Positions 1 through 13,625 of a DNA stretch of 64,000 nt are shown one piece after another (within the stretch, counting starts at the first letter, position 1; the number at the start of each line of letters is the position of its first letter). Below the pieces are notes generated by a model. The model did not search any database. It was not told the DNA's origin and saw only the letters and a program-made list of their open reading frames with translations. Source of the stretch: Dermanyssus gallinae (taxonomy: Eukaryota; Arthropoda; Arachnida; Mesostigmata; Dermanyssidae); contig QVRM01001799.1 in the NCBI GenBank assembly GCA_003439945.1, positions 1 through 64,000 on the forward strand, read 5' to 3'. The translations under genes and the position numbers were made by a program.

Positions 1-182
1 TGTGTGCAGTTTGTGCAGTGCATCATCGGAAGAGGCGGCGCGCCGACGACGACGTGTATATATATTTATATATATATATATAATATATATAAATATATCT
101 ATCACAACAATAGGTTGCACATAGTGGTTCACCGACCACCAGCCAGCCAGCCAGCCAGTCATCTAGTGGTAGCAAGCACAGC

Positions 183-726
183 ATGGAGCAAGATGGGCCA
201 CAGCTAGCGGAGAGCGCGCCACTCGACGGTTCAAAAATGGCCGCGCCGGAAGCCGATGCTCGGAGCGGAAGTGCCGTTTCAACGGAGCGCCGAGAAACCA
301 CTCAGAACGGTCGAAAAAAGTTCTTTCGACGTCGCAAGCGAGCTAATTCGTTTAGAAGGTACATTCTACGAGCGAATAATACACAGCATTCTCGTTAGCA
401 GCAGCAGTAGCATCCCCACCACCATGTCGATTTGATACTTCGGTCCTGCAGATTGTCGGTCGGTCGGTCGGTTGGTCCAATCGAACGATCGCCATAATCA
501 GCTGATTTGCAAGCGTTTCCCTTCTCTGTTCAAGCGAGTGTCGCTAAGCTAATTTCGTACTGTACGATTATTCGTTTAAGATTAGAAGAGTGCTTTAGAA
601 TTAGTCGTTTTCCACTCATTAGGCTTGTCCTGGCTATCATTTTCCCTTATTGCCAACTCTCCCAGTGACTGAGTAATTGTAACAAAGACCTCTGCTTCAA
701 AACGCTCGGTGCAAATAAGCTCTCTC

Positions 727-761
<35 letters not shown>

Positions 762-910
762 CAATTCCAATTAGATTTATTTTACTCAGATTGAGTATAA
801 TATACAGTTCACGATGTTTCTTCATAATACTCTATCTTCTTCACGCCTTCGGCGAGAGAAGTAGTGTAACGATGTTTTGTTCAGCGCTGTGCATCCCACT
901 GCATGGTACT

Positions 911-952
<42 letters not shown>

Positions 953-2848
953 GTTTAAAATGACAAAAACATATTCATTTGTATATCCGTAGCACATCGC
1001 GTCGAGAAGGGACGACAGTATGATATTTTATATATATATATATATATATTCTTTTCTTACGCTATCTCTTTCTTTGCGTTTTTCAGTTTAGGTAGCAGCG
1101 TAAGAAATCGTACCGGTGTGAAATGTCGCCACTATTTTTAATTTATGCTTACGTTGTATCAAAGATATTTTCTCACAGTGAATGCATGATAATATTACTG
1201 CTTCCTACGTAAATATTTGATGTGTTTTTATTTTTGTGGCGGTTGTTTATGTTTTGTCGGTGTTTCAAAACTCGATGAAAATGACCGGGTCAAACTGGAT
1301 TGCTTCAAGGTCAAACTCATATGGCGGCAGTTGTGCTTCTTGGGCGGAGCGTCGCGAGGAGGCGAGGCGGCGTCGAGCGGCCATTCGCCGCCAGTCATTA
1401 AGTCAACCGGTGGCTCCGTACAACACGACCCAGTTTCTCATGGAAGAGCACAACGCTGAACTCGACGAGAAACAGCTCACTCAACCCCGGCAGCATCCAA
1501 ATCACACCAATAATGCCAACAACCATCGACGTCGAGGCGATAGCTTTAACTCGGTACGTACTGCCGTTAATACATTCGAGAATAATTTATATATATATAT
1601 ATATATATATGTCATTGATTTGTTAGTCTTAAATAACGGATGTCCGCAAAATAATCAGAGATTTTTATAATAACGCCATGAGTAAAACATGAGTATTTAA
1701 GATATTTTAAGACACAAATGTTCTTTTCTAACACTTTTTCCAACAAAATCAGAATTATTAGCTTACACTTTACCCTAGAAAAGTCCAGAAATGTGTAACG
1801 GCGTTAAATCGCAGGATCTCGAAGGCCTGTGAAGGTTTCTGTTACTCGAGATTTTCCGTCGTCTCCTCTTGATTTTCAAAAGCTCAATCGTCTTTCGGGA
1901 GCCCGTTTGGCGAAGTTTACCCGCTTGTGATGGTCCTGTAGGTTTCAGCTGTATTATATATGGAGCCTTTGCTATATATATTTTTCTGTTCTGTGAAACT
2001 TTCAACCTGAAACACAAGTTCACCAATGGTGTTCTTACAAGGCCGGCTATATCCACCGTAAATGACACAAAAAGCGCGCCGGCATGCCTGTACACACGAT
2101 AAAATTTCACTATCTTTAATTGTTCCTTCGTTTAATAACGCCTCTCTTGAATTTGACAGCCATATCTTATTCAGTTTACGAGAACTAGAGTAGATCGTGT
2201 GGAGGGCAGAGCTGTGCAGCCATAAATACGATATTGGGGGAGGCTTGAACGCAATTGTGCGTCTATGGGAAGTCCTATTTGTAAGTTAGGTTGCTATTTA
2301 ATTTTAGTCTTGTATTTAAAGAGAGTGTCGTGTGCATATATATTTTCGGCTATGATTTATGCAAATGCCAACGTAAATATTAGTATGAAAGAAATTTGCG
2401 AATGTCCTTATATATTTGTTATTAATTTAGCCTTTTTAATGGGCGTCGGGTTAATAAGCGTGCTTTTTTCATTGGTTTCTCAATGTATGTTGTCCAGGTG
2501 GATTCGTTCGGTGAGGATTATCAGTCATCATCTTACGAGGAAGACGAGGAGTACCTGCAAGCGCAGTTCACTGCCGAATATGACTCTGTGGCATCCGAAC
2601 GATTGCATTCGATGACCAAGCCGGAACTAGTTCACGAGTACCTCTTGCTTGAAGCGAGAATTGACGAGCTTGAAGAAGAGTTGAAGAGCGTCAAAAAGGC
2701 GGAAGAAAGCGATCAACCTATGGAAGTGCAAGCAACCGAGGAAGATATCGCAAAAATTACAGTCTTCCAGCAGGAGATCTCAAAACTACAGGCCGAGAAT
2801 CGAAGATTAACACAAGAGAATGATCACTTACGGCTACATGCGCTTTGA
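183..2848 (+). CDS. HEXIM: HEXIM, 7SK-snRNP/P-TEFb inhibitor
   Basis: Three coding exons: 183-358, about 1331-1553, and 2498-2848 (stop TGA), 249 codons in all. HEXIM proteins bind 7SK RNA in the nucleus and hold CDK9/cyclin T inactive. The decisive motif is PYNTTQFLM at residues 88-96, the family's CDK9-inhibitory signature. It is preceded by an arginine-rich region (about 44-58, then RREEARRRR at 66-74) that corresponds to the RNA-binding basic patch. An acidic stretch follows in exon 3 (SSYEEDEEY), then a C-terminal coiled coil (from about 165) that matches the cyclin T-binding/dimerisation domain. The exon 1 donor (gaag|gtacat) leaves phase 2, and exons 2 and 3 join in phase 0 (tcg|gtacgt to tccag|gtggat). 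The exon 2 acceptor is uncertain: 1331 gives the spacing to the conserved Trp seen in vertebrates, while 1310 is also in phase. The protein is shorter than vertebrate HEXIM1, mainly at the N-terminus. No second HEXIM gene is seen here. Confidence 0.86.
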
Positions 2849-3490
2849 GAGTTCGATTATTTTACCTCAACAGTAAAAGCAATATCACAACAGCCAACAC
2901 CAGCACCGCAACGTGCATCAATAACAGACAACAACTGCCACGTTTTCCAACCAGCTCGTTTACTCGCTTTACTCCGCGACCCGGTTTGAGCCGCTAACCA
3001 GAACGAACCTGTGCCAAGGTTGCCTGAGGGTATAATTCAATTATGATAAAAAGGGTTTGGCTGCCGTGCGTACGTTTGATAGCGTACTGCAACGTTCGTT
3101 GTATTGATGGGACGTTGTTCATTACTTAACATCACCGTTAAATCATCCTGAATGAGTGTTGATGAGAAGAGATGCGATCTAAAAGAAAGCAGAATTGTGA
3201 AATGAATGGATGTGTGATTGTAGTCTATTTACGTGCAACCTCGTATACCTGTGATTGTCGATCTCTTGGGTGATGCAAACAAAAACAGCAACCAACATAA
3301 CAATAATTTCCCTAAGGGTTATTTTGGATGTAAAGCTATACATAAAAACGGCGTCCTTGTACGATTGAATGGACGTCTCTAATGCTGGGGAAAATGTGAG
3401 AACTGTGCGAGATCACATGACGAAAAGCAAATGCGCAGTGAGACAGCAAGTGTCTCTGTGATGGAAATCAATGTGATCAATAAACATTTT
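2849..3490 (+). terminator. HEXIM 3' UTR with AATAAA signal
   Basis: The 640 bases after the HEXIM stop carry no supported gene and read as 3' UTR. A canonical AATAAA lies at 3479-3484. The RTRAF transcript arrives from the opposite strand about 300 bases further on. Confidence 0.55.
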
Positions 3491-3784
3491 GTTAATATTA
3501 CATATATTTGCTGACGTTTAGTTGTGCTGTATTAGCCTAGGGATGATGCTCGTTAACTGAATGTAGGAAATAGATAAGATGCTAAATATATTTTCTTTTA
3601 TACTATGTATGCGCTAGCCGCAAAACACTGAATTTGGAATCGAACTTATAAGAATCTGTGCCGTAGTATATCAATACGTAAGGTGACAGCATTCAGTATG
3701 TCGATTGTTCAAAGCTGCGTTTGTAAAGGTTGCTATGCTATTAAGTTGAAGAAAACAAACAACATTGTAAAATTGTACATGCAC

Positions 3785-3790
3785 TTTATT
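3785..3790 (-). terminator. Candidate RTRAF polyadenylation signal
   Basis: On the minus strand this hexamer reads AATAAA, about 200 bases past the RTRAF stop codon. Together with the HEXIM signal at 3479-3484 it makes the two genes tail-to-tail neighbours with little or no transcript overlap. Confidence 0.5.
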
Positions 3791-3987
3791 GGAACGGCTT
3801 GCCTTCTAAATGAAGAGTTCGCCTGTATCACTTTCAGATTCGGTAATTCAAGCGCGCCTACTTGGGAGACTGGACCAAACGAGACGTGAACGATCCGGCT
3901 CTCACTGTTGCTGCCCGCAAATCGGCCGGTTTGTTATGAAAGGCCTGATAATAGAATGCCAGGCTGTGCAATCGTCATCGTCTTAGC

Positions 3988-5523
3988 TCATCGGCCAACT
4001 TTTCCGAGAGTCGAGTCAGTTCTCGGGTCCGCAGTGATTTTTTGAACAGCAACGATCGCCTCGTTGATTCTTGTCTGCAATTCCCGGATATCTTGAAGGA
4101 ACAACAGCCGGAGAACCCGCGCTGCCTGATTGGCACCGCTATCTGCAATGAGCGTTTCATATTTTTATATTATAGTATTTTTATAAACTTCATGTATAAT
4201 TGTCGAGGCTATCGTCAGGTAAAATCGAATTTAACGATCGCTGGGTTCTGAGGTGTCGAAAATTGTTTTTTTTCGAACCTCGTTGGACTTAAGGAATTCA
4301 TGTCAGCATGCTCTGCATCTATTCAGTTTCAACAAAACGGACTAATTTGGCACCGCATTCGGGCCATCTCAGCGCCAAGTCTACACAACACGTGCATAAG
4401 TGCACTTTTATAAAAAAAAAATAGTGTGTTGTTTTTGGCCAAAAACTCGCGCACAAGCAACGATGTGTGAGCAGGGGTGTTATCGTGGTGCAAAAGCCAA
4501 TTTTTGTTCTTCCACAAATCCGGGCGTTTCTGGCGGATTGCTTCGCGCAAATTGCGCATAACTTGCAGGTAATATTCCTTATTGACCGTTCTACCCTGTG
4601 ACAAGAACTCATGATGCACCACGCCCCTGCAATCGAAGAAAACTGTCAGCAAAACTTTCACATTCGACCGAACTTGGCGCGCTTTTTTCGGTCTTGGTTC
4701 GTGCGGCAGCTTCCATTGAGATGATTGAGCTTTGGTTTCCACGTCATAACCATAAATTTCGTCACCAGTTATGACCCTCTGGAGCAAATTTGGGTCGTCG
4801 CGGACAGAGTCCAACATCTCATTAGCAATGTTCATGCGATGCTGTTTTTGGTCGCAATTGAGCAATTTTGGTACGAATTTCGCGGCGACCCGTCTCATGC
4901 CCAAATCATTGATAAAAATCGAATGGCACGAGCCAATCGATATGTTTAGGTCCTCAGCAACTTCTCTAACGGTGATTCGACGATTGGCCAATACCATTTT
5001 CTCCACTTCATTAATTTTTTCGTCTGTTGTTGAAGTGCTCGGGCGTCCGGCACGCTCTTCGTCGTTCACATCTTCTCGGCCTTCTGAGAACATTTTGTAC
5101 CACCGATAAACGTTGCTTCGGTCCAAGGTAGCTTCTCCGTATGCCACAGTCAACATTCGGAATGCATCCGCGCACTTAATTTCGTTTTTCACACAAAATT
5201 TGATACAGGTTCTTTGATCCATTTTTTTGAATAGGTAAAAATCGAAGACGATCCAAAACACGTGCAAGCAAAGCAGCTGTCAACAATTAAGTGAACATTC
5301 AAAATGGCCGAGCTTGTCGGCATAAGTGAGAGACATGAGTACCACATAACGCCATATATTACAGTGCCTGAAGATCTTTCGTTTACTAGGACAGACCCTC
5401 TCCTTGGATTTATTGTTGCGTTTGAAAAGCTATTCAATTTTATTTTTATTTTATACCTTGGAGACTGATTTAGCATGGGGTACAGCTACATTGAAAGTAC
5501 ATCCCACCAGGATGCAATTATGT

Positions 5524-5555
<32 letters not shown>

Positions 5556-8500
5556 ACAAAAATGCACGTTATAAAATATCTACTCTTCAGCAATACGCAA
5601 CAAGTACGATATACATATTGTAAACAGCTCTTATAAGGGGAAAGAAAGAAGAAAAATACAGAAACAAATCTAATTGGGATAAGAGCCACTTTAGCATAAA
5701 ACTCTCTTCCTGGAGAATATGCCCTTTGTGCATTCTTGTGAAAGATGATCCCAATCTCAAGTCGAATTAATAGTCTAAAACTGTTCTCACTATGGTCTAA
5801 GACTGACTATAGTCGATAGTCTAAGGCTGTACTACGTTTTACTAATTCAATAACTGTTAAATCGCAATTTGATTTGGCTATTTTGGTGCGTTGGCTTGTT
5901 CACTATAAATACAAAAGAAGGGCTGATATTGTCCCGTAAATTGAATTAATAATTATTACAATATATAAGATGCAAATCAGTTTAATACATTTGATTAATT
6001 GATCAAAATAATATAGAACCATTAATAACGTAATGTAAACGAAATTATATTAATATAAATTAAATATAAGCTCAGCAAATAAGATTGTTTATGTGCGGTG
6101 ACTTGGCTAAAAGCGCTACCTTTTAAGTCAAATCCAATGTTGACATCAGCTAAATCAATCTGTTTTCCTTCTTTTTTAGGCGCTTTTCGTGCATTTTCGG
6201 ACAAGTAGCTCTCGGCAAACTTGGAAACTGCCCGGAAGGTAACTCGGGCATCCTGTTGGATGCGCTTGAATGTTCAGGAGTCCCGCCAATTTATTGATAC
6301 CCTGCATAAACTCGGGACTGTCATCTGAAAGGGGAAGTAGAATAAGGCAAACATTATTTAGAATTCACTGGTGCAGAACGGTATTATATGCACCACCGCA
6401 TAGCAAGCCGACGCAATGTCTTAAAAATACTTCAGCTTTATCAACAATCCACCGTTTTTACAAACCGGCAAACGCCGCCGTCCCATAGACATTCAAAGGG
6501 TATGTATATACGGTACCAGCGGAGTGTGCTACTAAGTTGAGCGTACATAAAGCACCACGGTTAAGTCTCCGTGAAACTTAAAAATTACAAAATTACGTTC
6601 CTACATTCCGGGAATAGCAAGCATGACAATTCAATTGGAAAATCACTCTTATAATGCAAACGCATTTTAACTCTTAAAATGTGTCAAACATACCAGGGTG
6701 ATTCCATTTAAATTGTACTCACAGTCAAGTTTGTCGAGGGAGTTATCCTGCTGTCCGATGCGTCGTTGCTCCACGTTATCAGCTGAATTCTCGCAATATT
6801 TGCTTGCTGCAATAACGAAAATGACTGTATTAAACGACTGTTTAGGTTGTATCATCTGTAGCAAATATGTTTCGTACGTATACTAAAAGTATGCTGTACC
6901 GACAGTACACCAGTTTTCAAAACATTTTAAACAACGAAAATGTAATAAAAAAACACTCTAGTTGTTTTAATTCCAGACTATCTGCCGCCCCAGGCTTAAA
7001 GTATAATCACAACGCCGTGAATAATATCATCAATTCACCGGGAGACGGACATGTTGTGATATTTAGCGTTTTCAACAGTCCTTGTGGCAGCGTAGCCGCT
7101 GAATCGCGGTATGCTTTTATCATCTGTTGTCAATGAGCATCGGTTAAATAAAATTCGATCAACAACAGGGATTGAACCGGCGACTAGCGCACTAACCCCC
7201 TAAACCACGCCGCCACTCTAGCCCAAATAACCGATTTTTACTGAGTGCATTTAAATCAATTAAGCCCTTTATTTAAAAATAAGGCTCAATCATGTTGCAC
7301 AACTTTCCAATGTGCTAACGTCATCATATCAAACTTAGACTTTCCCATTTGGAGATTCTGGCATGATACATGAAATCGTGAGAGCTGTTCAGGAAAGAGT
7401 TAATAACGATTGCAAAGAAAATGCAGGTCGAGCCCCGAGCGAAAGAAACGTTTCCTGGAAGCTACTCTCGTGGAAAAAGGGACAGTAACCAACTAGAGAA
7501 GACTCAGAGTGAGATAGTTCGATGCAAAGCTAGTCTGACTGTCAAACTAAGAACTGAAGCTGCTCCACCACAATCTTACGTGGTCTCACCCTTCAGGATT
7601 GGCTGGCACAAGTCATCGGCGTAAGACAACAACGGAGCAATAGCCATATTCGCCTGTAGATAACAAGAAGTATTATTCGATTTGACTGTATGCTTAGAGG
7701 AAACCATAAGACGCCTCATTAGCAGCTGAGCGGATAATTACTTTCTCAGGATCACAGCAGTGATAGGTTGTCAGATCTAAAAATTGAAATGGAAACCATC
7801 CTTCTGAGAACGAGCAAAGCCGTGCAGGAAAGAGCGAACAGCAAAATAAAATAAATATTAGCAAGCAGCACGGCTTCTAGAAGAAAAATTCCGTCAAGTG
7901 CTTAAAGGGGGACCTGTACAAGGCGCTGAAACCTGGAAAGCTACTATAGATTCAGAGGGTCCAGGCGATTAGAGTAGCTAGATCCTGCAAGATGGCTCGA
8001 CAAATGCTGCAATGATGATACCATAGATGATTCCCTGGACACTTATAAAGCGTGATAGAATTGCTAATACCAGAAAAAGAAAATTGAAAAGCCCATATAG
8101 GTGCTGCGTTTTGTGCAGTTCCGAGACGGAAGGCAATATCAACCACACACACTTCTGATGCCAAGCAATGAATTAATAAAAGAAGAGATCTACAGCAAGT
8201 AAATAATATGGACATGAGAGAAAAGCTGCAATCAAGTTAGCACCTTCGTGGGCGTAATCAGAAAAACTAAGAATATGGTAGAGAGGGAGCTCTCTTTCTC
8301 AACAGCAAAAAAACTATCATCAGATTGTTGTTAAGACTGAACCTTGTTTAGAATCATGTGCCTACAGTGTGGCTTTTCATTATCTGGCAATTATCAAAGT
8401 AGTGCTTTTTGCCCGTACCGCTGAATTTCACCTTTATGAGTCAAATAATGAATAAGTGCCACACCTCATTTTAGCTTGCAAGTCTATTAAAAACACTTTC

Positions 8501-11500
8501 CGTAAAAATGATGCAGTCAGAGTAGCAGATAACCCCCATTTAAACGTACCATTATCGGCATACTCAAGTCGCACTGCATAGCCCAGTAGCCAATCGACAC
8601 ACTCGATGACCTCATCTTCACCAAACGGACATTCTGCATCGCGCAAATAGCCCGCGTACACTTCTAACCATTGTGGCAATGGACTATTGAGCAGACCATC
8701 ACGATCCTCCGGCCGATACTGGCGAACCTTCAGTTGTTCGAGCCAGATGACAAGTTCTCGTAAATCCGACTTATCTGAAAACAAAAAATAAACGTTGCAC
8801 ATCAATACTGACACCCGAGAAGTGGCAAGCTCTGTTAATAGCTTCATTCTTCAGCCGAAAGGATCAGTTATGGTCACGCCGTTACTTGCACTATCGTAGC
8901 TATTATAGAAGCAGCATTTGAAAAATTAAATGTTACACCATTCGATTTGTTTACATCCATCATCATATTTCCTCAACTTATCTAGTCTAAAACGAAGTTA
9001 AAATTTATTATCCTGGCTTAAAAACCTGCTTTTCTCTGTAGCATTTTACGAACGTTAAAATTATATCTTGTAGGTTTGCATAGTCTTGAGAACAGATGCG
9101 GCTCCTTGTGGCTCGCAATTATGCACCCTTGCAACGATAGAAAGTACGCATCTGAAAATCTAATAGCGCTACACAGGCAACTGGATCTCTGTCTTGACTC
9201 TCTTAGCAGCGCGTATGTGCCTATGTGTCGCCTAAAAACAAAGATAATGGGTTAAGTACAGGGTCGCCCGGTACCTAGACCCTGTGATCTTTCCACTTTG
9301 AGAAATACGCATTTTATCTAACTAATCAGAACAGCAAAAAAAAGGAATTGAATAAGTAGGTATTTAGTCACGTTACCTAATCCAACCATTATATGTGTGT
9401 TGATTACTGAACGGAAATTGCGTAAATGCATTTCACATAACCGTGAAAAAAAATATATAATATTACATTTTTAGTTACTGTGTGACGTTATGATATTTAT
9501 TACTACGCGGCCAGAATTAACTTTACACGGCCGTGCAAAGTGTATTTTATACATATTTTACGTACAATAGTTTAATACAATAGAATTTTATATACAATTC
9601 AAATTCCTCTTATTGTTATATATAACAAACTACTATTAGGAATCGTATCCATGTTATCCTTTAAAGGCTGATTCAATCCTTGCGTACATGATCGTTTTAC
9701 CAGATAAAATGTATTTATAGTCAGGTAGGTTTAACCTGAGTTATTGCGCTTTTGTCAAGCCCTTTTATGCCACTGCCAAGTGAACTGGAAAGGGCACCGT
9801 CAAATACGAAGCTACTTCCACGAATAGGGCGACGCAGTACGCCTGCCGGAACGCGCAGGAATCACACGTCATGCACAGGCTTTCTGTCTATCTGGAAGTC
9901 GCGGATGCGAGTCCCCCGGAACAACACGGGGTTCCACAAGAAAAGTCGACAATGACAGCCTGCAGGAAATAAAGCTGTCTGAGGAGAAAACTCCTACACG
10001 CAGTATTCTTAGACCGGATATTGCCGATTCGATATTGTCGCACCGAAATACACAAGCGTTGGAGAGGCTTGGTCGTTGCGGTGTTGGTCAACCAATATTG
10101 GGATACCTTTGTTTATATGGGAGGTTTGGAAGCGCTAATGCACTATCGGTACTGGCAACCAACAGCACCTAGTGTGGAACTTTCACCCATTAAAAACCTC
10201 AATCCTCCCCTCCCCCCCCCCAGAGTTCGGAATTGTGTGGAACCTCTTCGAGACCGTGGAAGGGGAGCCTCGTGCTCTACCGGCTCTCATGGATCTCGTT
10301 GTGCCCTCAGCTCACGAACCCAAGAAGATGCGTAGAACCGTTCTACGGAGGGCTGGGTTACCATAACCCTCATCTCGACCACTTACTGACACCTGCGTGC
10401 CTCCGTAGCGCGCGCGGTGAGCGTTTTCTAGCCGCGTCTTCTTGCGCATAATCGTGTCTAAGAAATAGACGCTTGAAGAAAAACGCCTGAATATTGGGAT
10501 ACCTGGAAGCAAAGTTCCAAGCCCAAGAAAACTGATGTCGAAACGTTTTCAGGGCGACTGTCCGCGGTAAATTAAAGCGGTCCACGAGATCATCAATAAA
10601 TTATGTTGAGCCCGCGAGCATGTATAACTAATCTGTTGCGCGAATTCGACGGAAGGCCAAGTACTCGCATTAGGAAAGCTGGCTTCAACCTATCCAACTG
10701 CCACCCGAACGGACAACTGTGTTGGGTTTTTGATACCAACAGAGTTGCATCTTGTGAAAAGGTTGTACTTCCAGGCGAGAAAATTACCCCGAGATAGCAA
10801 AAGATTTCTACGAACTGCACTTGCTCACCGTAAAATCGCAGTTTATCTGCGCGGGCTCGTTGCCCGCCGCGCGGAAATTTTACGGCCTTGGCTTTTGACA
10901 CGTTTACTACGAGGCCATTCTGCGAAAGTGTCCAAAGCGCAGCCTGCAGGTTAGTACGGACTCTGCTGAATTACCAGATCATCTACTTAGGATCATGTCT
11001 GTGGAGTGCCGCTCTTTCATGATGCGCGGCAGATCGCTGAGTAATTTAAATCAATAAAAACCGCGAACAAAGGAAGTATAAAACCATGCTGCTTAACTGG
11101 AAAAAAACCCAGTGCTGTCAGAAAATCCGTGAGACGTCTTGCTAGTAGTTTGTAGACACAACTCTTTTTTGATATCGGTCGCCACGCGGAAGGGTTCGGG
11201 GGATCTCCTTTTCCTTTTGGAATTACAACGAAGGCATTAATACCACTTAGCTGGCAGAGCGCCCTCAGAGAGGCATCTGTTAAAGAAGAGACTGCCATAT
11301 AGACACGAAGAGATGCACCAGCCGAAGGTGTTCATTCACAAGATCTGGTCCGTTCTCGTATAGCGTTGAGGCTCAAATCTGGACCTATAATTGGTTATGT
11401 GTCTGACCAGTATACTTTCAAAAATAATGCAGGCAATGGAACATTGAGACACAGGGCGGTATTTCTCAATACGCTTTTGGAGCCCCTTTTTATGTACCGA

Positions 11501-13594
11501 TGTTACAATACTCTGTTTGAAGAGGTCTGGAAGTATGACAATCTGGATGTTGTATGACCGCTTACAAATTCGCTTTAAAGGCTCCGCTAAAAATTGCTAG
11601 CAGCTAAGAAATATAGAAGGACTCCATCAGGTGTATGACCGCTTTTGAGCTTCAGACACCTGAGTTGTATGTAAATAATAGTCATTAATCTAGGTAGGCA
11701 AGATTTTATGAATGAATGAATAGATTGCAGAGATTTTATGAATATGATATCTACATACAAGATACTTAAGAGAACGGGCTCAACCGTTTAGAAAATCTGA
11801 ACTGTACTGCCTTAACATATTTTTTTCTGTAGGCTTTAACAATCTATCATGACGCATACCAACAAATACGAGACTTCGAATCATTGCACCACACACACAT
11901 TTTTGTGATACGAGAAATGCATTTACGTTAAGTCATAAACTACTTCCCAAATAGAAAACTTTGCGTGATTACTTAAGATAGTAAAACGTACCTGGACACG
12001 TCTTTATTAAAGGGATCATTTCATTCTCAATAAAATACGCGGAATACAACTATGTCTGCGTGTCCCGGGTATTATTTTATCGATAGTATTGTCAAAAACG
12101 AGCAAATGCTTGACGTCCAACAACAAATGCGCGGAGCGCTGTTCTGTTACGCTCTCTAAAAAAGGAGCTTGCACTAACCTTACGACGATTTTTGGAAGTC
12201 GCGTAATGAAGGACGAGCGAATTATGTGCTAAATATAAATAAAATGCTTGAAATTAAACAAATGTTGCAAAAAACTTCGATAACCGGGATGCGGCAGATC
12301 AAGACGCAAAGACACCAACGCCCGGAGAGACTTTCTTCATCGCTGACGCACGAAAACGTTGATCAACGTTGATTAAACACTTATTATGGAAATCGTCGAA
12401 TATGTACTACCGTAACGTTTCACAACCAGAGCACCGGTAGAAGAACACATGGATTTTGCATATTGACAACGCCCTACATAACTTCTGTAATGCCAAAATT
12501 GGCCCCCTGTATTTATATGTTATATTCTGCGGATTCTACTTTAAAAATTAATGCACGCACGCAACTAAAGCTTGCTTACCTACAATTGCAGAATCAGATT
12601 CTGAGGATTTCCGAATTTTATATTATTTTTTCGAAGTACCTTACGACAGAAACGTACGTTCGCATACAGGACTACCTTAAGTAAATTAACCACTGGATCA
12701 TGTCCAGGTTTACGCACAAATGAAGTAACGTGAGCCCCACACTAGTCGCTGCCAGCTATCACGGATTTTCAAAATCTCCATATAAAAAAGCAAGCAGCTT
12801 ATCAAAAACATCTATACTCAACGCCGGTACTTAAACATAACTCTTTAGAATTTCTAAATTCATATAGCATTGTTGTAGCTTGTACAGCTAAGACTGGACA
12901 TTTAAGCGTCATTTTTAAGAATAATTTTAGTTGTGTCACAACTATGAAACGCACTCGTATTGCTGCGTCGTGTGACGTCGTGTCGACGGAATGACGGTTC
13001 CCGAGAATGCGGCAGTTAGGATAAACTCATGATATACCACATACGCCATCCCTAATGCATCACTAATGCCATTGACATGGTCGGAAGCAATCTTTAGTTC
13101 ACAATGTCGATTATCAAAAGTATATTAGGCTAGCATTATCTCCTAACAACGATAAGAAGTAGATTGAATGCGCTATGTTTATGCGTTACCTAGTGTGGAG
13201 GGCGCTGTATTAAGCAGAGCTGCCTGAAATAATTCAACAGTTACTTTTGAATGTGTTTAGGTTACTGTGTTCCTATAATATTGTTGTTTTTGTCTTCAAT
13301 TTTATACATCGAAATTGCGTTTTGTCCTAACTGGGCAGATCAGACTGTTCACTCATTGATAAAAATGCATTTATTAGGTTTTATTATAATCAATGAAGAA
13401 TGGTGTTAAAGTTGCGAGCCACCTATTACAAATCGGTATTCAAGCGGAACATCGTCGAAAAATCGGCGTCGTATTAAGGTTCCGTATATGTTTGGTTTAC
13501 TATTGCCGTTTATTTCGCAACAAGCACAATGTGTGCATGTGTACATGCGTATGTCTGTATGTATTACATATCGCCTCCTGCCTGTAGGTAGAGA

Positions 13595-13625
<31 letters not shown>

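Larger units (their letters stand above)
6325..8549 (-). other. RTRAF: RTRAF intron 2
   Basis: Intron bounded by the donor at 8549 and the acceptor at 6325 on the minus strand. Besides the SINE-like fragment (about 7155-7225) and a degraded LINE end (about 7780-8220), I see no gene in it. Confidence 0.7.

Noticed and set aside
2265..2615. 116-codon open frame overlapping HEXIM exon 3
   Set aside because: It lies in a different frame from the conserved HEXIM coiled-coil reading and has no similarity to known proteins.
7160..7215. Functional tRNA gene
   Set aside because: A and B boxes are present, but the interval is too short for an anticodon arm and no acceptor-stem pairing is visible.
9752..10335. 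Plus-strand open frames as a gene in RTRAF intron 1
   Set aside because: The reading switches frames, shows no domain, and is next to LINE debris on the other strand. It could be a retroelement remnant, but nothing supports a specific call.
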